Positions 44,274 to 52,743 of a stretch of DNA of 64,000 bases are shown here, in pieces. Numbering within the stretch: the stretch's first letter is position 1; the number at the start of each line of letters is the position of its first letter. The DNA comes from Streptomyces actinomycinicus (GTDB lineage: Bacteria > Actinomycetota > Actinomycetes > Streptomycetales > Streptomycetaceae), in contig NZ_JAERRK010000016.1 of NCBI RefSeq assembly GCF_016741775.1, forward strand, positions 1-64,000. Direction: 5' to 3'. The position numbers and the translations under genes were made by a program. The notes beneath the pieces are model-generated. The model was not told the DNA's origin, did not search any database, and saw only the letters and a list, made by a program, of their open reading frames with translations.

Positions 44274-44577
44274 AGAGAAATGCCCTCCCGTGTATTCCGG
44301 TGCCGTATCGCACCCGCACCGGTCTTCGGACCGAGCCTTTCAGCACGGAACGTGGTCGCGCCATTACCCGAACGAGCGGGAATGGATCATCTGATTACTG
44401 GGCACGAAGAGGCCTCTCGCCCCGGTAGGTACCGGATGTGCCGTCTGCACTGTCTGTCCGGATCGGCTCGCACAGCGTGCGAACGATGTGTTCCACGACG
44501 TCCGGTTTCGGTAGAAGTCCGCTGGACGAAACGGCCGCGACCGGCGGCCGGACGGGCACGGCACGAAGGAGTCGGTC
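44274..44577. other. 304-bp divergent promoter region (encapsulin/amidase)
   Basis: No gene is seen. A perfect 6-bp inverted repeat TCGCAC-agc-GTGCGA (44468-44482) lies 96 bp upstream of the amidase start and may be an operator. Promoter hexamers were not assigned. Confidence 0.4.
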
Positions 44578-45171
44578 ATGGCCCCACCCATGTCGGCGAG
44601 CGGGTTTCTGGACGCATTGCTGGCGGAGGGCGTCACGGTCGTCGAGGTCGGCGACTGGCGGCACCACAACCGCAACCACAAGGGCCCGTGGGGCCCGGTC
44701 CACGGCGTGATGATCCACCACACGGTGACGCAGGGCAGCGCGCGCACGGTGGAGCTGTGCCGGGACGGCCACGCCGACCTGCCGGGGCCGCTGTGCCACG
44801 GCGTGATCACCAAGGACGGCACGGTCCACCTGGTCGGCTACGGCCGCGCCAACCACGCCGGGCTCGGTGACGACGAGGTGCTCCGCGCGGTCATCGCCGA
44901 GAAGGGGCTGCCCCCGGACAACGAGGCGAACACCGACGGCAACCGGCACTTCTACGGCTTCGAGTGCGAGAACCTCGGCAACGGGAAGGACCCTTGGCCG
45001 GAGGAACAGCTGGACGCGATCGAGCGGGTCGCCGCGGCGGTGTGCCGGCGGCACGGGTGGACGGAACGGTCGGTCATCGGGCACCGGGAGTGGCAGCCGG
45101 GGAAGGTGGACCCGCGGGGGTTCACGATGGCCTGGCTGAGGGAGCGGGTGCGGGAACGGCTGAAGGGATAG
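44578..45171 (+). CDS. N-acetylmuramoyl-L-alanine amidase-like protein
   Basis: A 197-residue Amidase_2/PGRP-fold enzyme. Zinc ligands are probably the first His of MIHHTV, a later His of GRANHAGLG or IGHREW, and a Cys/Asp near the end, as in amidases that cut the glycan-peptide bond of peptidoglycan. No signal peptide is present, so it may be cytoplasmic, released by lysis, or phage-derived. ATG at 44578 has an AAGGAG site. The tandem repeat begins inside its last codons. Confidence 0.87.
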   Translation: MAPPMSASGFLDALLAEGVTVVEVGDWRHHNRNHKGPWGPVHGVMIHHTVTQGSARTVELCRDGHADLPGPLCHGVITKDGTVHLVGYGRANHAGLGDDEVLRAVIAEKGLPPDNEANTDGNRHFYGFECENLGNGKDPWPEEQLDAIERVAAAVCRRHGWTERSVIGHREWQPGKVDPRGFTMAWLRERVRERLKG

Positions 45172-45345
45172 CGCCCTCGGGGGCGGGCACATCGCGGGTA
45201 CGGGAACGGCTGAAGGGACAGCGCCCTCGGGGGCGGACGCATCGCGGTACGGGAACGGCTGAAGGGACAGCGCCCTCGGGGGCGGACGCGTCGCGGGTAC
45301 GGGAACGGCTGAAGGGGGTAGCGCCGTCAGGGGGCGGGGGCATCG
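45145..45345 (+). repeat. Four tandem copies of the amidase gene 3' end
   Basis: Units of about 50 bp begin at 45145, 45195, 45245 and 45294. Each carries CGGGTACGGGAACGGCTGAA and a CGCCCtcggGGGCG hairpin. The first copy holds the last nine codons and stop of the amidase gene. Copies 2 and 3 are nearly identical and copy 4 has diverged. Confidence 0.9.
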
Positions 45346-45448
45346 CGTACTGCGACGTGGGCGGACGTGGGGCTGGTTCTCGCGGTTCCCCCGTTCCTCC
45401 GGGGTGCTGCCGCCTGGCGCCGTCCCTCATCCGGGCGACAATGAAGTT

Positions 45449-46378
45449 GTGACCAGCCCCGACCCGCTCACGCCCCGCCTCCCCTCGCCCCTCCAGGAGA
45501 TACGCGACGACCGTTTCGCCCGGTACGGGCTGCGGCTGCTGCTCAAGCGCGACGATCTCATTCACCCGGAGCTGATCGGCAACAAGTGGCGCAAACTCGT
45601 GCCGAACCTCGCGGCGGCCCGGAACCGTCCGCTGGTCACCTTCGGCGGGGCCTACTCCAACCACCTGCGGGCCACCGCGGCGGCCGGCCGTCTGCTGGGG
45701 CTGCCGACCGTCGGGGTGGTCCGCGGCCAGGAGCTGGCCGACCGGCCGCTCAACCACTCCCTGGCCCGGTGCGCGGCCGACGGCATGCGGCTGCACTTCA
45801 CCGACAGGTCGACGTACCGGCGCAAGTCCGAGCCGGAGATTCTGGCCGCGATCCTGCACGCGGCCGGCGCCGAGGGCGCGTACGTCGTCCCCGAGGGCGG
45901 CAGCAACGCCGAGGCGGTGCGCGGCTGCCGTGCCCTCGGCGAGGAACTGCGCGGCCGGGCGGACGTCGTCGCGGTCGCCTGCGGCACCGGCGGCACCCTC
46001 GCCGGCCTCGCCGCCGGCCTGCCGGCCGGACAGCGCGCGCTCGGGGTGCCGGTCCTGAAGGGAGGCTTCCTGGAAGCCGGTGTACAGGCCCTGCAGGAAC
46101 GTGCCTTCGGAGCCCGCACCGGCACCTGGTCGCTGGACGACCGCTTCCACTGCGGGGGTTACGGCCGTACGACACCGGAACTCACGGCGTTCGCACAGGA
46201 CTTCGAGGAGCGGCACGGACTCCCCGTCGAGCGTCTCTATGTCGCCAAGTTGCTGTACGGACTCGTCACCCTTGCGGGCGAGGGCGCCTTCGCGCGCGGG
46301 ACGACGATCGCCGCCGTCGTCACCGGGCGCCCGTTCCCGGCGGACGGCCTCGCTCCCGCGGACGCGCCGGGGCGCTAG
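45449..46378 (+). CDS. PLP-dependent D-cysteine desulfhydrase/ACC deaminase-like
   Basis: A 309-residue fold-type II PLP enzyme. The PLP lysine lies in LIGNKWRKL near residue 50, the phosphate-binding loop is VACGTGGTLAG, and FGGAYSNHLRA matches the substrate-binding block of the ACC deaminase/D-cysteine desulfhydrase family. Likely reactions are D-cysteine breakdown to pyruvate, sulfide and ammonia, or ACC deamination; sequence alone does not separate them. GTG at 45449. Its TAG overlaps the TAG of the convergent antiporter gene. Confidence 0.86.
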   Translation: MTSPDPLTPRLPSPLQEIRDDRFARYGLRLLLKRDDLIHPELIGNKWRKLVPNLAAARNRPLVTFGGAYSNHLRATAAAGRLLGLPTVGVVRGQELADRPLNHSLARCAADGMRLHFTDRSTYRRKSEPEILAAILHAAGAEGAYVVPEGGSNAEAVRGCRALGEELRGRADVVAVACGTGGTLAGLAAGLPAGQRALGVPVLKGGFLEAGVQALQERAFGARTGTWSLDDRFHCGGYGRTTPELTAFAQDFEERHGLPVERLYVAKLLYGLVTLAGEGAFARGTTIAAVVTGRPFPADGLAPADAPGR

Positions 46379-47958
46379 CCGGCCTCCCGGAAGGCGGCAG
46401 CCTCCTCCAGGTCCAGCCGTCTGAGCAGGGCGCGCAGCATCTCGTCGTCGATGTAGCGGTGGTCGCGGAGCCGGACGAAGACCTCGCGCTCGGCACTGAT
46501 CATCTCGCGGGAGAGCCGGCGGTAGGTGTCGTCCACGGATTCGCCGGTGACCGGGTTGACCTGGCCGAGTCGCTCCCAGACGGCGTTGCGGCGGCGCTCC
46601 AGGACCATGCGCAGCCGGTCGGCCAGCGGCGGCGGCAGGGCGTTGCGCTCGTCGGAGAGGAGTTCGTCGAGCCGGGTCTCGGCGGCGCGGGAGGCCTGCG
46701 CCTGCGCGTTGGCCTCGGCGAGCGTCTCGGCCTGCTGATTGCGGCCGGGGAACTTCAGCATCCGGATCAGCGGGGGCAGGGTGACGCCCTGCACGACGAG
46801 CGTGCCGATGACGGTGGTGAAGGTCAGGAAGATGATCAGGTTGCGCGGGCCGTCGGGCATGGACGACGGGATGGCGAAGGCGATGGCGAGGGAGACGACA
46901 CCGCGCATGCCGGCCCACGAGGTGACCATCGCCCCCCGCCAGGTGGGGTTGTCCTCACGCTCCCTGATGCGCGCCGACAGCAGCCGGGGCACGAAGGTGG
47001 CCGGGTAGACCCAGACGAACCGGGCCACGACGACGACCAGGAAGACGGCGACCGCGTACCAGGCCGCGGACCCGCCCTCGTACTCCCCGAGCCGCTTGAG
47101 GACGATCGGCAGCTGGAGTCCGATCAGCGCGAACACCGCGGACTCCAGCACGAAGGCGACCATCTTCCACACCGCCTCCTCCTGCAGGCGCGTGGCGAAG
47201 TCGACCTCCCACGCACGGTGGCCGAGGTAGAGGGCGACGACCACGACGGCGAGCACTCCGGAGGCGTGCGCCTGCTCGGCGACCCCGTAGGCGACGAACG
47301 GGATCAGCAGGGAGAGGGTGTTCTGCAGGAGCGGTTCGGTGAGGTGGGTGCGCAGCCAGTGCAGGGGGGCCATGAGGACGAGGCCGACCCCCACGCCGCC
47401 GACCGCGGCGAGCAGGAACTCGCCGATCCCGCCCGCCCAGGTGGCCCCCTCACCGGTGGCCGCGCCGAGCGCGACCTTGTACGCGGTGATCGCGGTGGCG
47501 TCGTTCAGCAGGGACTCGCCCTGGAGGATGGTGGTGATCCGGGAGGGCAGGCCGACCCGGCGGGCGACCGCCGTGGCGGCCACCGCGTCCGGCGGGGCCA
47601 CGACCGCGCCCAGCACCAGCGCGGCCGGCAGCGACAGCCCGGGGACGATCACATAGGCGGCCCAGCCGACGACGAAGGTCGCGAAGAGCACGTAGCCCAC
47701 CGAGAGCAGGGCCACCGGCCGCAGCTGGGCGCGCAGGTCGAGGTAGGAGCTGTCGGTCGCGGAGGTGTACAGCAGCGGGGGCAGCAGCAGCGGCAGGACG
47801 ACGTGCGGATCGAGGGTGTAGGACGGCACGCCGGGGACGTAGGAGACGGCCAGACCGACCGCGACCAGCAGCAGGGGCGCCGGCGCGGGGGTGCGCCGTG
47901 CCGCGGCGGCCACCGCGGCACTGCCCGCCACCAGCAACAGCAGCGGCATCACGACCAT
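46375..47958 (-). CDS. CPA1-type Na+/H+ antiporter
   Basis: A 527-residue cation/proton antiporter with about 11-12 membrane helices. The ion-binding core is seen in LGAVVAPPDAVAATAVARR and GESLLNDATAI, with the nearby Asp/Asn pair typical of NhaP/NHE proteins. The C-terminal 130 residues are a charged cytoplasmic regulatory tail. ATG at 47958 follows GGCGAGG; an ATG at 47949 is possible. Function: sodium or potassium extrusion and pH control. It diverges from the zinc-finger gene 62 bp away. Confidence 0.92.
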   Translation of the reverse strand: MVVMPLLLLVAGSAAVAAAARRTPAPAPLLLVAVGLAVSYVPGVPSYTLDPHVVLPLLLPPLLYTSATDSSYLDLRAQLRPVALLSVGYVLFATFVVGWAAYVIVPGLSLPAALVLGAVVAPPDAVAATAVARRVGLPSRITTILQGESLLNDATAITAYKVALGAATGEGATWAGGIGEFLLAAVGGVGVGLVLMAPLHWLRTHLTEPLLQNTLSLLIPFVAYGVAEQAHASGVLAVVVVALYLGHRAWEVDFATRLQEEAVWKMVAFVLESAVFALIGLQLPIVLKRLGEYEGGSAAWYAVAVFLVVVVARFVWVYPATFVPRLLSARIREREDNPTWRGAMVTSWAGMRGVVSLAIAFAIPSSMPDGPRNLIIFLTFTTVIGTLVVQGVTLPPLIRMLKFPGRNQQAETLAEANAQAQASRAAETRLDELLSDERNALPPPLADRLRMVLERRRNAVWERLGQVNPVTGESVDDTYRRLSREMISAEREVFVRLRDHRYIDDEMLRALLRRLDLEEAAAFREAG

Positions 47959-48020
47959 CGACCTCGCCCACCCTCGTTTTTCCGCGCGGCCACCCGCACA
48001 CCCGTCGTAATCTGGCAATC

Positions 48021-48281
48021 ATGAAACAGTGCACGCACGCCGACGCGCTGCCGCACCCGGAACCGGAGCCGCTCGACGAGACCTGTCCGGAGTGCCGGCG
48101 GGACGGCACACATCCGGTGCAGCTGCGGCTGTGTCTCAGCTGTGGTCACGTCGGCTGCTGCGATTCCTCGCCGGGACGGCACGCGACGGAGCACCATGCG
48201 ACGTCGGGACACCCGGTGATGCGCACGTTCGAGCCCGGCGAGGACTGGCGGTGGTGCTTCGTGGACCACGTGCTGGTCTGA
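48021..48281 (+). CDS. UBP-type zinc-finger protein
   Basis: An 86-residue protein consisting of one UBP-type zinc finger: CTHAD, CPECRRDG, LCLSCGHVGCCDSS, HATEHHATSGHPV. In eukaryotes this fold binds ubiquitin C-termini; in bacteria its role is unknown. It often neighbours ion antiporters, as here with the divergent CPA1 gene. ATG at 48021 has no clear ribosome site, so a short leader is possible. Confidence 0.85.
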   Translation: MKQCTHADALPHPEPEPLDETCPECRRDGTHPVQLRLCLSCGHVGCCDSSPGRHATEHHATSGHPVMRTFEPGEDWRWCFVDHVLV

Positions 48282-48640
48282 GCGGGGCGCTCCGAGGGGC
48301 GCCGCGGAGATCGCTCCAGGGAGCCCCGCGAGGTGTTCTCGCCGAGAGCGTTCTCATCCGACCGCGTTCTCGTGTGACACTGCATTCGGCGGCGGCCGCA
48401 CGACGGTTCGAGCGTCTGACGTCTGGGTACGTCAACCCGGCGCGCGCTCTTCCCATTTGGGCCCGCAGACCCTCTAGACACGGAGCGTATCCACAGCTTT
48501 ACTGTGAGTGACGCCAGGGGGTTGGGGTCCCGGGGACAGGAACGTTCGGAGCGCGATAGCGTCACCGCTTGAACCACGTACGCGTTACCCCGGGGGGCAA
48601 CCCTCGGCCCCGTAAAGCTTGTACCACCATGGAGGTGAGG
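48282..48640. other. 359-bp promoter region of the prsH-sigH operon
   Basis: No gene is seen. Three direct GTTCTC hexamers begin at 48335, 48350 and 48366, 15-16 bp apart, and AGTGAC, a half-site like the BldD motif, lies around 48508. In S. coelicolor, sigH has several promoters, one under BldD. Which apply here was not determined. Confidence 0.45.
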
Positions 48641-49057
48641 GTGTCCCAGATCGCAGGCGAGCCCGCGGCGAACCAGGACTTCGTGGAAGTCCGGCTTCCG
48701 GCTGCGGGTGCCTACCTGTCGGTGCTGCGGACGGCCACGGCCGGTCTGGCGGCCCGCTTGGACTTCACCCTGGACGAGATCGAGGACCTGCGCATCGCCG
48801 TCGACGAGGCCTGCGCGATCCTGCTGCAGCAGGCCGTGGCCGGCTCGGTCCTCAGCTGTGTCTTCCGGCTCGTCGACGACTCGCTGGAGGTCACCGTGTC
48901 GGCGCCGACGACGGACGGCCACGCCCCTTCACGCGACACCTTCGCCTGGACCGTGCTGTCGGCCCTCGCGGGCAAGGTCTCGTCCGCCGTGGACGAGGAC
49001 AAAACGGTGTCGATCAGCCTCTACAAACAGCGCGGCGCGGGTCCCGGGCCGGCGTGA
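48641..49057 (+). CDS. prsH: Anti-sigma factor of SigH (RsbW-like)
   Basis: A 138-residue serine-kinase-type anti-sigma factor of the RsbW/SpoIIAB family. The HATPase fold shows LRIAVDEACAILLQQA, but G-boxes are reduced, as I recall for the S. coelicolor SigH antagonist PrsH/UshX. It is expected to bind SigH and keep it inactive until stress or development releases it. GTG at 48641 sits behind GGAGGTGAGG. The stop overlaps the sigH start (GTGA at 49054-49057). Confidence 0.92.
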   Translation: MSQIAGEPAANQDFVEVRLPAAGAYLSVLRTATAGLAARLDFTLDEIEDLRIAVDEACAILLQQAVAGSVLSCVFRLVDDSLEVTVSAPTTDGHAPSRDTFAWTVLSALAGKVSSAVDEDKTVSISLYKQRGAGPGPA

Positions 49058-50184
49058 GGAACGGGGACGGGCCGGTGCGGGACGAAGAGCGCGGCACACG
49101 GGAGCTGCCGACCGGGGACGGGGGTGCCCCCTGGTCCGGAGCCGAGACGTCCGGGGAGGTCCCCCGGGACGGTTCCCGGCGCATGGCGGACGGCATCGAC
49201 GGCATCCCCGAGCAGGCCAGGCCGCACCCGGAGGGCGACTCAGCACGGGTCGACGGTGACGACGCCGGCCAGGCCGCCCCGCCGGAGGCGCGCGGCGGCG
49301 CCGGGTCCGCCGACCGCGCGGGGGCGAGGGCTCGGGGAAGGGCTACGGGCGGGACGATGAGCGAGCACGAGCGGTACGCCGACGACGACGCGCTGGGCGC
49401 GGAGGCCGTGCAGGCCACACAGCACGACCCCCAGGACCGCAGCGGGGCGCGGGCGATGTTCGTGGAGCTGCGCAAGCTGAACGCGGGCAGCGCGGAGTAC
49501 GCGGAGCTGCGCAACCAGCTGGTCCGTATGCACCTGCCGCTCGTGGAACACCTGGCACGCCGCTTCCGCAACCGCGGCGAGCCGCTGGACGACCTCACCC
49601 AGGTCGCCACGATCGGCCTGATCAAGTCCGTCGACCGGTTCGATCCGGAGCGCGGCGTGGAGTTCTCCACGTACGCCACCCCGACCGTCGTCGGCGAGAT
49701 CAAGCGGCACTTCCGCGACAAGGGCTGGGCGGTCCGGGTGCCGCGCCGGCTCCAGGAGCTGCGGCTCGCGCTGACCACGGCGACCGCCGAGCTGTCCCAG
49801 CTGCACGGCCGCTCCCCCACGGTTCACGAGCTGGCCGAGAAGCTCGCCATCTCCGAGGAGGAGGTCCTGGAGGGCCTGGAGTCCGCCAACGCGTACTCCA
49901 CGCTGTCCCTGGACGTGCCCGACACGGACGACGAGTCGCCGGCGGTCGCCGACACCCTGGGTGCCGAGGACGAGGCGCTGGAGGGTGTGGAGTACCGCGA
50001 GTCCCTCAAGCCGCTGCTGGAGGACCTGCCGCCGCGCGAGAAGCGGATCCTGCTGCTGCGCTTCTTCGGGAACATGACCCAGTCGCAGATCGCGCAGGAG
50101 GTCGGCATCTCCCAGATGCACGTCTCCCGGCTGCTGGCCCGCACGCTGGCCCAGCTGCGCGAGAAGCTCCTCGTCGAGGAGTGA
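49054..50184 (+). CDS. sigH: Stress/development sigma factor SigH (SigB/SigF family)
   Basis: A 376-residue group 3 sigma factor with a long acidic N-terminal extension (about 1-125) before the core. Core motifs are LPLVEHLARRF and DLTQVATIGLIKSVDRFDPERG (region 2), then VRVPRRLQELRL (region 3) and ILLLRFFGNMTQSQIAQEVGISQMHVSRLL (region 4). GTG at 49054 overlaps the prsH stop. In-frame starts at 49075 (GTG) and 49357 (ATG, MSEHERY) would give shorter forms, matching the multiple SigH products known in S. coelicolor. It controls osmotic-stress and septation genes there. Confidence 0.94.
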   Translation: MRNGDGPVRDEERGTRELPTGDGGAPWSGAETSGEVPRDGSRRMADGIDGIPEQARPHPEGDSARVDGDDAGQAAPPEARGGAGSADRAGARARGRATGGTMSEHERYADDDALGAEAVQATQHDPQDRSGARAMFVELRKLNAGSAEYAELRNQLVRMHLPLVEHLARRFRNRGEPLDDLTQVATIGLIKSVDRFDPERGVEFSTYATPTVVGEIKRHFRDKGWAVRVPRRLQELRLALTTATAELSQLHGRSPTVHELAEKLAISEEEVLEGLESANAYSTLSLDVPDTDDESPAVADTLGAEDEALEGVEYRESLKPLLEDLPPREKRILLLRFFGNMTQSQIAQEVGISQMHVSRLLARTLAQLREKLLVEE

Positions 50185-50189
50185 GCCCC

Positions 50190-50227
50190 GCTCACCGGGC
50201 CCCACGCGTGAACCGTGCCCGGTGAGC
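50190..50227. terminator. Terminator of the prsH-sigH operon
   Basis: An 11-bp perfect stem GCTCACCGGGC/GCCCGGTGAGC (50190-50200 and 50217-50227) lies 6 bp after the sigH stop, with a 16-nt loop. Confidence 0.75.
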
Positions 50228-50255
50228 CCGCTCGCCGAGCGTGCTCCGTGAGCCC

Positions 50256-50705
50256 TTACTCGGCCCTGCCCGGTCCCCTGATCCCGAGGGCCCGGGTCGT
50301 CTCGCCGTTGACCAGGAGCACCAGCGCCGCCACGGCGATCACCCCGAGGACGATCCCGGCCGGGATGGCCATGCTGTCGGCCCGGAGCAGGTTGTAGGCC
50401 ACCGGCAGCGCCATGACCTGAGTGATCACGGCCGGGCCACGGCTCCAGCGGCGCCGCAGCAGCAGACCGCGCGCGGCGATCAGCGGCAGCAGCGCGAGCA
50501 CGACCAGGGTGATCCCGAGGGACACGGCCTGCTGCCGGTCGTCCGGGTCACCGGTGATCCCGAGGACCAGCGCGTACAGGCCGCCGGCCACGAGTGCGGC
50601 GCCCTCCAGCGCGGCGAGCACGGCCGCGTACGTCAGCCGGCGCGGGCGCGGCTCGGCGGTGCCGGCTTCGGCGGTGTCCTGGACGGGCTTCTGCTGACTG
50701 CTCAC
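50256..50705 (-). CDS. Four-helix membrane protein
   Basis: A 149-residue protein with a polar N-terminus and four predicted membrane helices (near 26-45, 60-78, 87-110 and 117-138). No family recognised. GTG at 50705 is the likely start. It is flanked by convergent sigH and the divergent lipid kinase gene, so it is probably monocistronic. Confidence 0.72.
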   Translation of the reverse strand: MSSQQKPVQDTAEAGTAEPRPRRLTYAAVLAALEGAALVAGGLYALVLGITGDPDDRQQAVSLGITLVVLALLPLIAARGLLLRRRWSRGPAVITQVMALPVAYNLLRADSMAIPAGIVLGVIAVAALVLLVNGETTRALGIRGPGRAE

Positions 50706-50911
50706 CCCAGCAGGGTAGCCGCCCGGTACCCTGGGCGGCCGGTCGGTACGGGAGGCCGCGCCCGCACCCGTCACGGACGGTTTCCCGACCTGTACCTGTC
50801 ACGGACGGCCCGCCCGTGACAGCGCCACGTGTCCAGACTCACGCCCCCACCTCTTACCGGATCCCTACCTCGGTCTGGGCCGGGTACCCCCCAGTAGGTA
50901 CGCTGCCATGC

Positions 50912-51880
50912 ATGCGTGCACTTCTCGTGGTCAATCCGGCGGCAACCACCACAAGCGCACGCAGACGTGACGTCCTGATCCACGCGCTGGCGAGCGAGGT
51001 GAAGCTCGAGGCGGTCACCACCGAGTACCGCGGCCACGCGCGCGATCTCGCCCGGCAGGCGGCGGAGAGCGACGACATCGACATGGTCGTCGCCCTCGGC
51101 GGCGACGGCACGGTCAACGAGGTCGTCAACGGTCTCCTGCACGACGGCCCCGCACCGGAGCGGCTGCCCGGTCTCGCCGTCGTCCCCGGCGGTTCCACGA
51201 ACGTCTTCGCCCGCGCCCTGGGTCTGCCCAACGATCCCGTCGAGGCCACCGGCGCCCTGCTGGACGCGCTGCGCGAGGGCAGCGAGCGGGTCGTCGGACT
51301 CGGGCTCACCTCCGGCACACCGGGCACCGAGGACGAGGCGGTGCCGGCCCGCTGGTTCACCTTCAACGCCGGGCTCGGCTTCGACGCGGGCGTGGTGGGG
51401 CGGGTGGAGCAGCAGCGCGAGCGCGGCAAGAAGTCGACGCACGCGCTCTACGTCCGTCAGGTGCTCCGGCAGTTCCTGGGCGAGCCGAACCGCCGGCACG
51501 GCACGATCACCCTGGAGCAGTCCGGTGCCGACCCGGTCGAGGATCTTGTCGTCGCCATAGCCTCGAACACGTCCCCTTGGACGTATCTCGGCAATCGCCC
51601 GATGTACACGTCACCTAAGGCCTCGTTCGACACGGGCCTCGACGTACTCGGTCTCAGCCGTCTGTCGACGGCCGCGGTTGCCCGGTATGGCACCCAGTTG
51701 CTCACTTCGTCCCCCGAGCGCGGACCCCATGGCAGGCATGCCGTCTCACTGCACGATCTGGACCAGTTCACCTTGCATTCGAAGGTGCCCCTGCCCCTTC
51801 AGATGGACGGTGACCACCTGGGGCTGCGTACCAGCGTGACGTTCACAGGCGTACGCCGCGCACTGCGTGTGATTGTGTGA
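50912..51880 (+). CDS. Diacylglycerol kinase-family lipid kinase
   Basis: A 322-residue soluble lipid kinase of the DagK/YegS type. The nucleotide loop VVALGGDGTVNEVVNGLL, the PGGSTNVFARALG block and the C-terminal beta-sandwich with QMDGDHLG are all present. It phosphorylates diacylglycerol or a related lipid, recycling it into phospholipid synthesis. ATG at 50912 (MRALLVVNPA) fits the family start. Confidence 0.92.
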   Translation: MRALLVVNPAATTTSARRRDVLIHALASEVKLEAVTTEYRGHARDLARQAAESDDIDMVVALGGDGTVNEVVNGLLHDGPAPERLPGLAVVPGGSTNVFARALGLPNDPVEATGALLDALREGSERVVGLGLTSGTPGTEDEAVPARWFTFNAGLGFDAGVVGRVEQQRERGKKSTHALYVRQVLRQFLGEPNRRHGTITLEQSGADPVEDLVVAIASNTSPWTYLGNRPMYTSPKASFDTGLDVLGLSRLSTAAVARYGTQLLTSSPERGPHGRHAVSLHDLDQFTLHSKVPLPLQMDGDHLGLRTSVTFTGVRRALRVIV

Positions 51881-52200
51881 GCGGAACGGGCGAAAGTCCT
51901 TTCACTCGAACGTTTAGGCCAGGATCCACCCCATGGAAGTACGGCTGTGACCCAGTCGACACCGAGGAATCAAAAAAAACTTTCCGGAAGGGGTTGTATC
52001 CGTCGCTGAGGTTTGCGAGTCTCTACGTGGCGATCGGGACGGCCCGCAACACCGGCCTCCACTGATCACCGGAACCCCTCTTCAAACCAAGGACCACGCC
52101 GGGGAAGACTCGGCGGTCGGCCCTTCACTTGTTGAGGGATTCGTGAAAGCGTTCACATTCACAAGCAACCTGCATGTAATACCAAGGAGAGGTAGCAGCC
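51881..52200 (+). promoter_or_regulatory. 320-bp leader/promoter region of wblE
   Basis: No gene is seen. The region contains an eight-base A tract (51972-51979), unusual in this GC-rich DNA, and AAGGAGAGG just before the wblE start. A GGAAT...GTT pair is present but its spacing does not fit a SigR promoter. The long leader suggests complex control. Confidence 0.5.
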
Positions 52201-52458
52201 ATGGACTGGCGTCACAACGCCGTTTGCCGCGAGGAAGACCCCGAGCTCTTCTTCCCCATCGGCAACACCGGTCCTGCGCTGCTGCAGATCGAGGAAGCCA
52301 AGGCCGTCTGCCGTCGCTGCCCGGTGATCGAGCAGTGTCTGCAGTGGGCGCTCGAGTCCGGTCAGGACTCCGGCGTCTGGGGTGGTCTCAGCGAGGACGA
52401 GCGTCGCGCCATGAAGCGCCGTGCCGCCCGCAACCGGGCCCGTCAGGCCTCCGCCTGA
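52201..52458 (+). CDS. wblE: WhiB-family iron-sulfur regulator WblE
   Basis: An 85-residue WhiB-like protein. Four Cys (9, 37, 40, 46) in the C...CxxCxxxxxC pattern bind a [4Fe-4S] cluster. GVWGGLSEDERR is the conserved beta-turn and the basic tail KRRAARNRAR contacts DNA. Wbl proteins bind the primary sigma factor and sense redox or nitric oxide. WblE corresponds to WhiB1 of mycobacteria, which is essential there. The ribosome site AAGGAGAGG is strong. Confidence 0.96.
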   Translation: MDWRHNAVCREEDPELFFPIGNTGPALLQIEEAKAVCRRCPVIEQCLQWALESGQDSGVWGGLSEDERRAMKRRAARNRARQASA

Positions 52459-52587
52459 CACACCCACCCCTGCTGACAGCCTGAGCTTGGCGGCGCGCAC
52501 AGCACGTGCGCATCTCCCGCCCCCGAGCCGCAGCGCGCAGTATCCCCCGATGCCGCTAGCGATTTAGCAGAGCAGCAACGAGCACGA

Positions 52588-52618
52588 GCCTCGGACCCAT
52601 GGCGGTCCGGGGCTTTTT
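52588..52618 (+). terminator. Intrinsic terminator of wblE
   Basis: A 10-bp stem (52588-52597 and 52604-52613) with a 6-nt loop is followed by TTTTT, one of the few classical T-tailed terminators in the window. It lies 130 nt after the wblE stop. Confidence 0.88.
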
Positions 52619-52743
52619 GCTGTCCCCACTCCCGACTCCCACGGATCCGCCGCCCACACCCGCCCTGCTCGTCGCTCCCCAGGGCCGCCCGCGACACGCC
52701 GACACCCCAACGGCCCAACGCCGCTGCACAAAAGGCCGATCCG

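Noticed and set aside
45172..45345. CRISPR-like array after the amidase gene
   Set aside because: Units are contiguous ~50-bp tandem copies with no unique spacers, and the first is coding; it is a simple tandem duplication.
51965..51997. SigR-type promoter (GGAAT...GTT) upstream of wblE
   Set aside because: The gap between GGAAT and GTT is 22 bp, while SigR promoters need about 18-19 bp.
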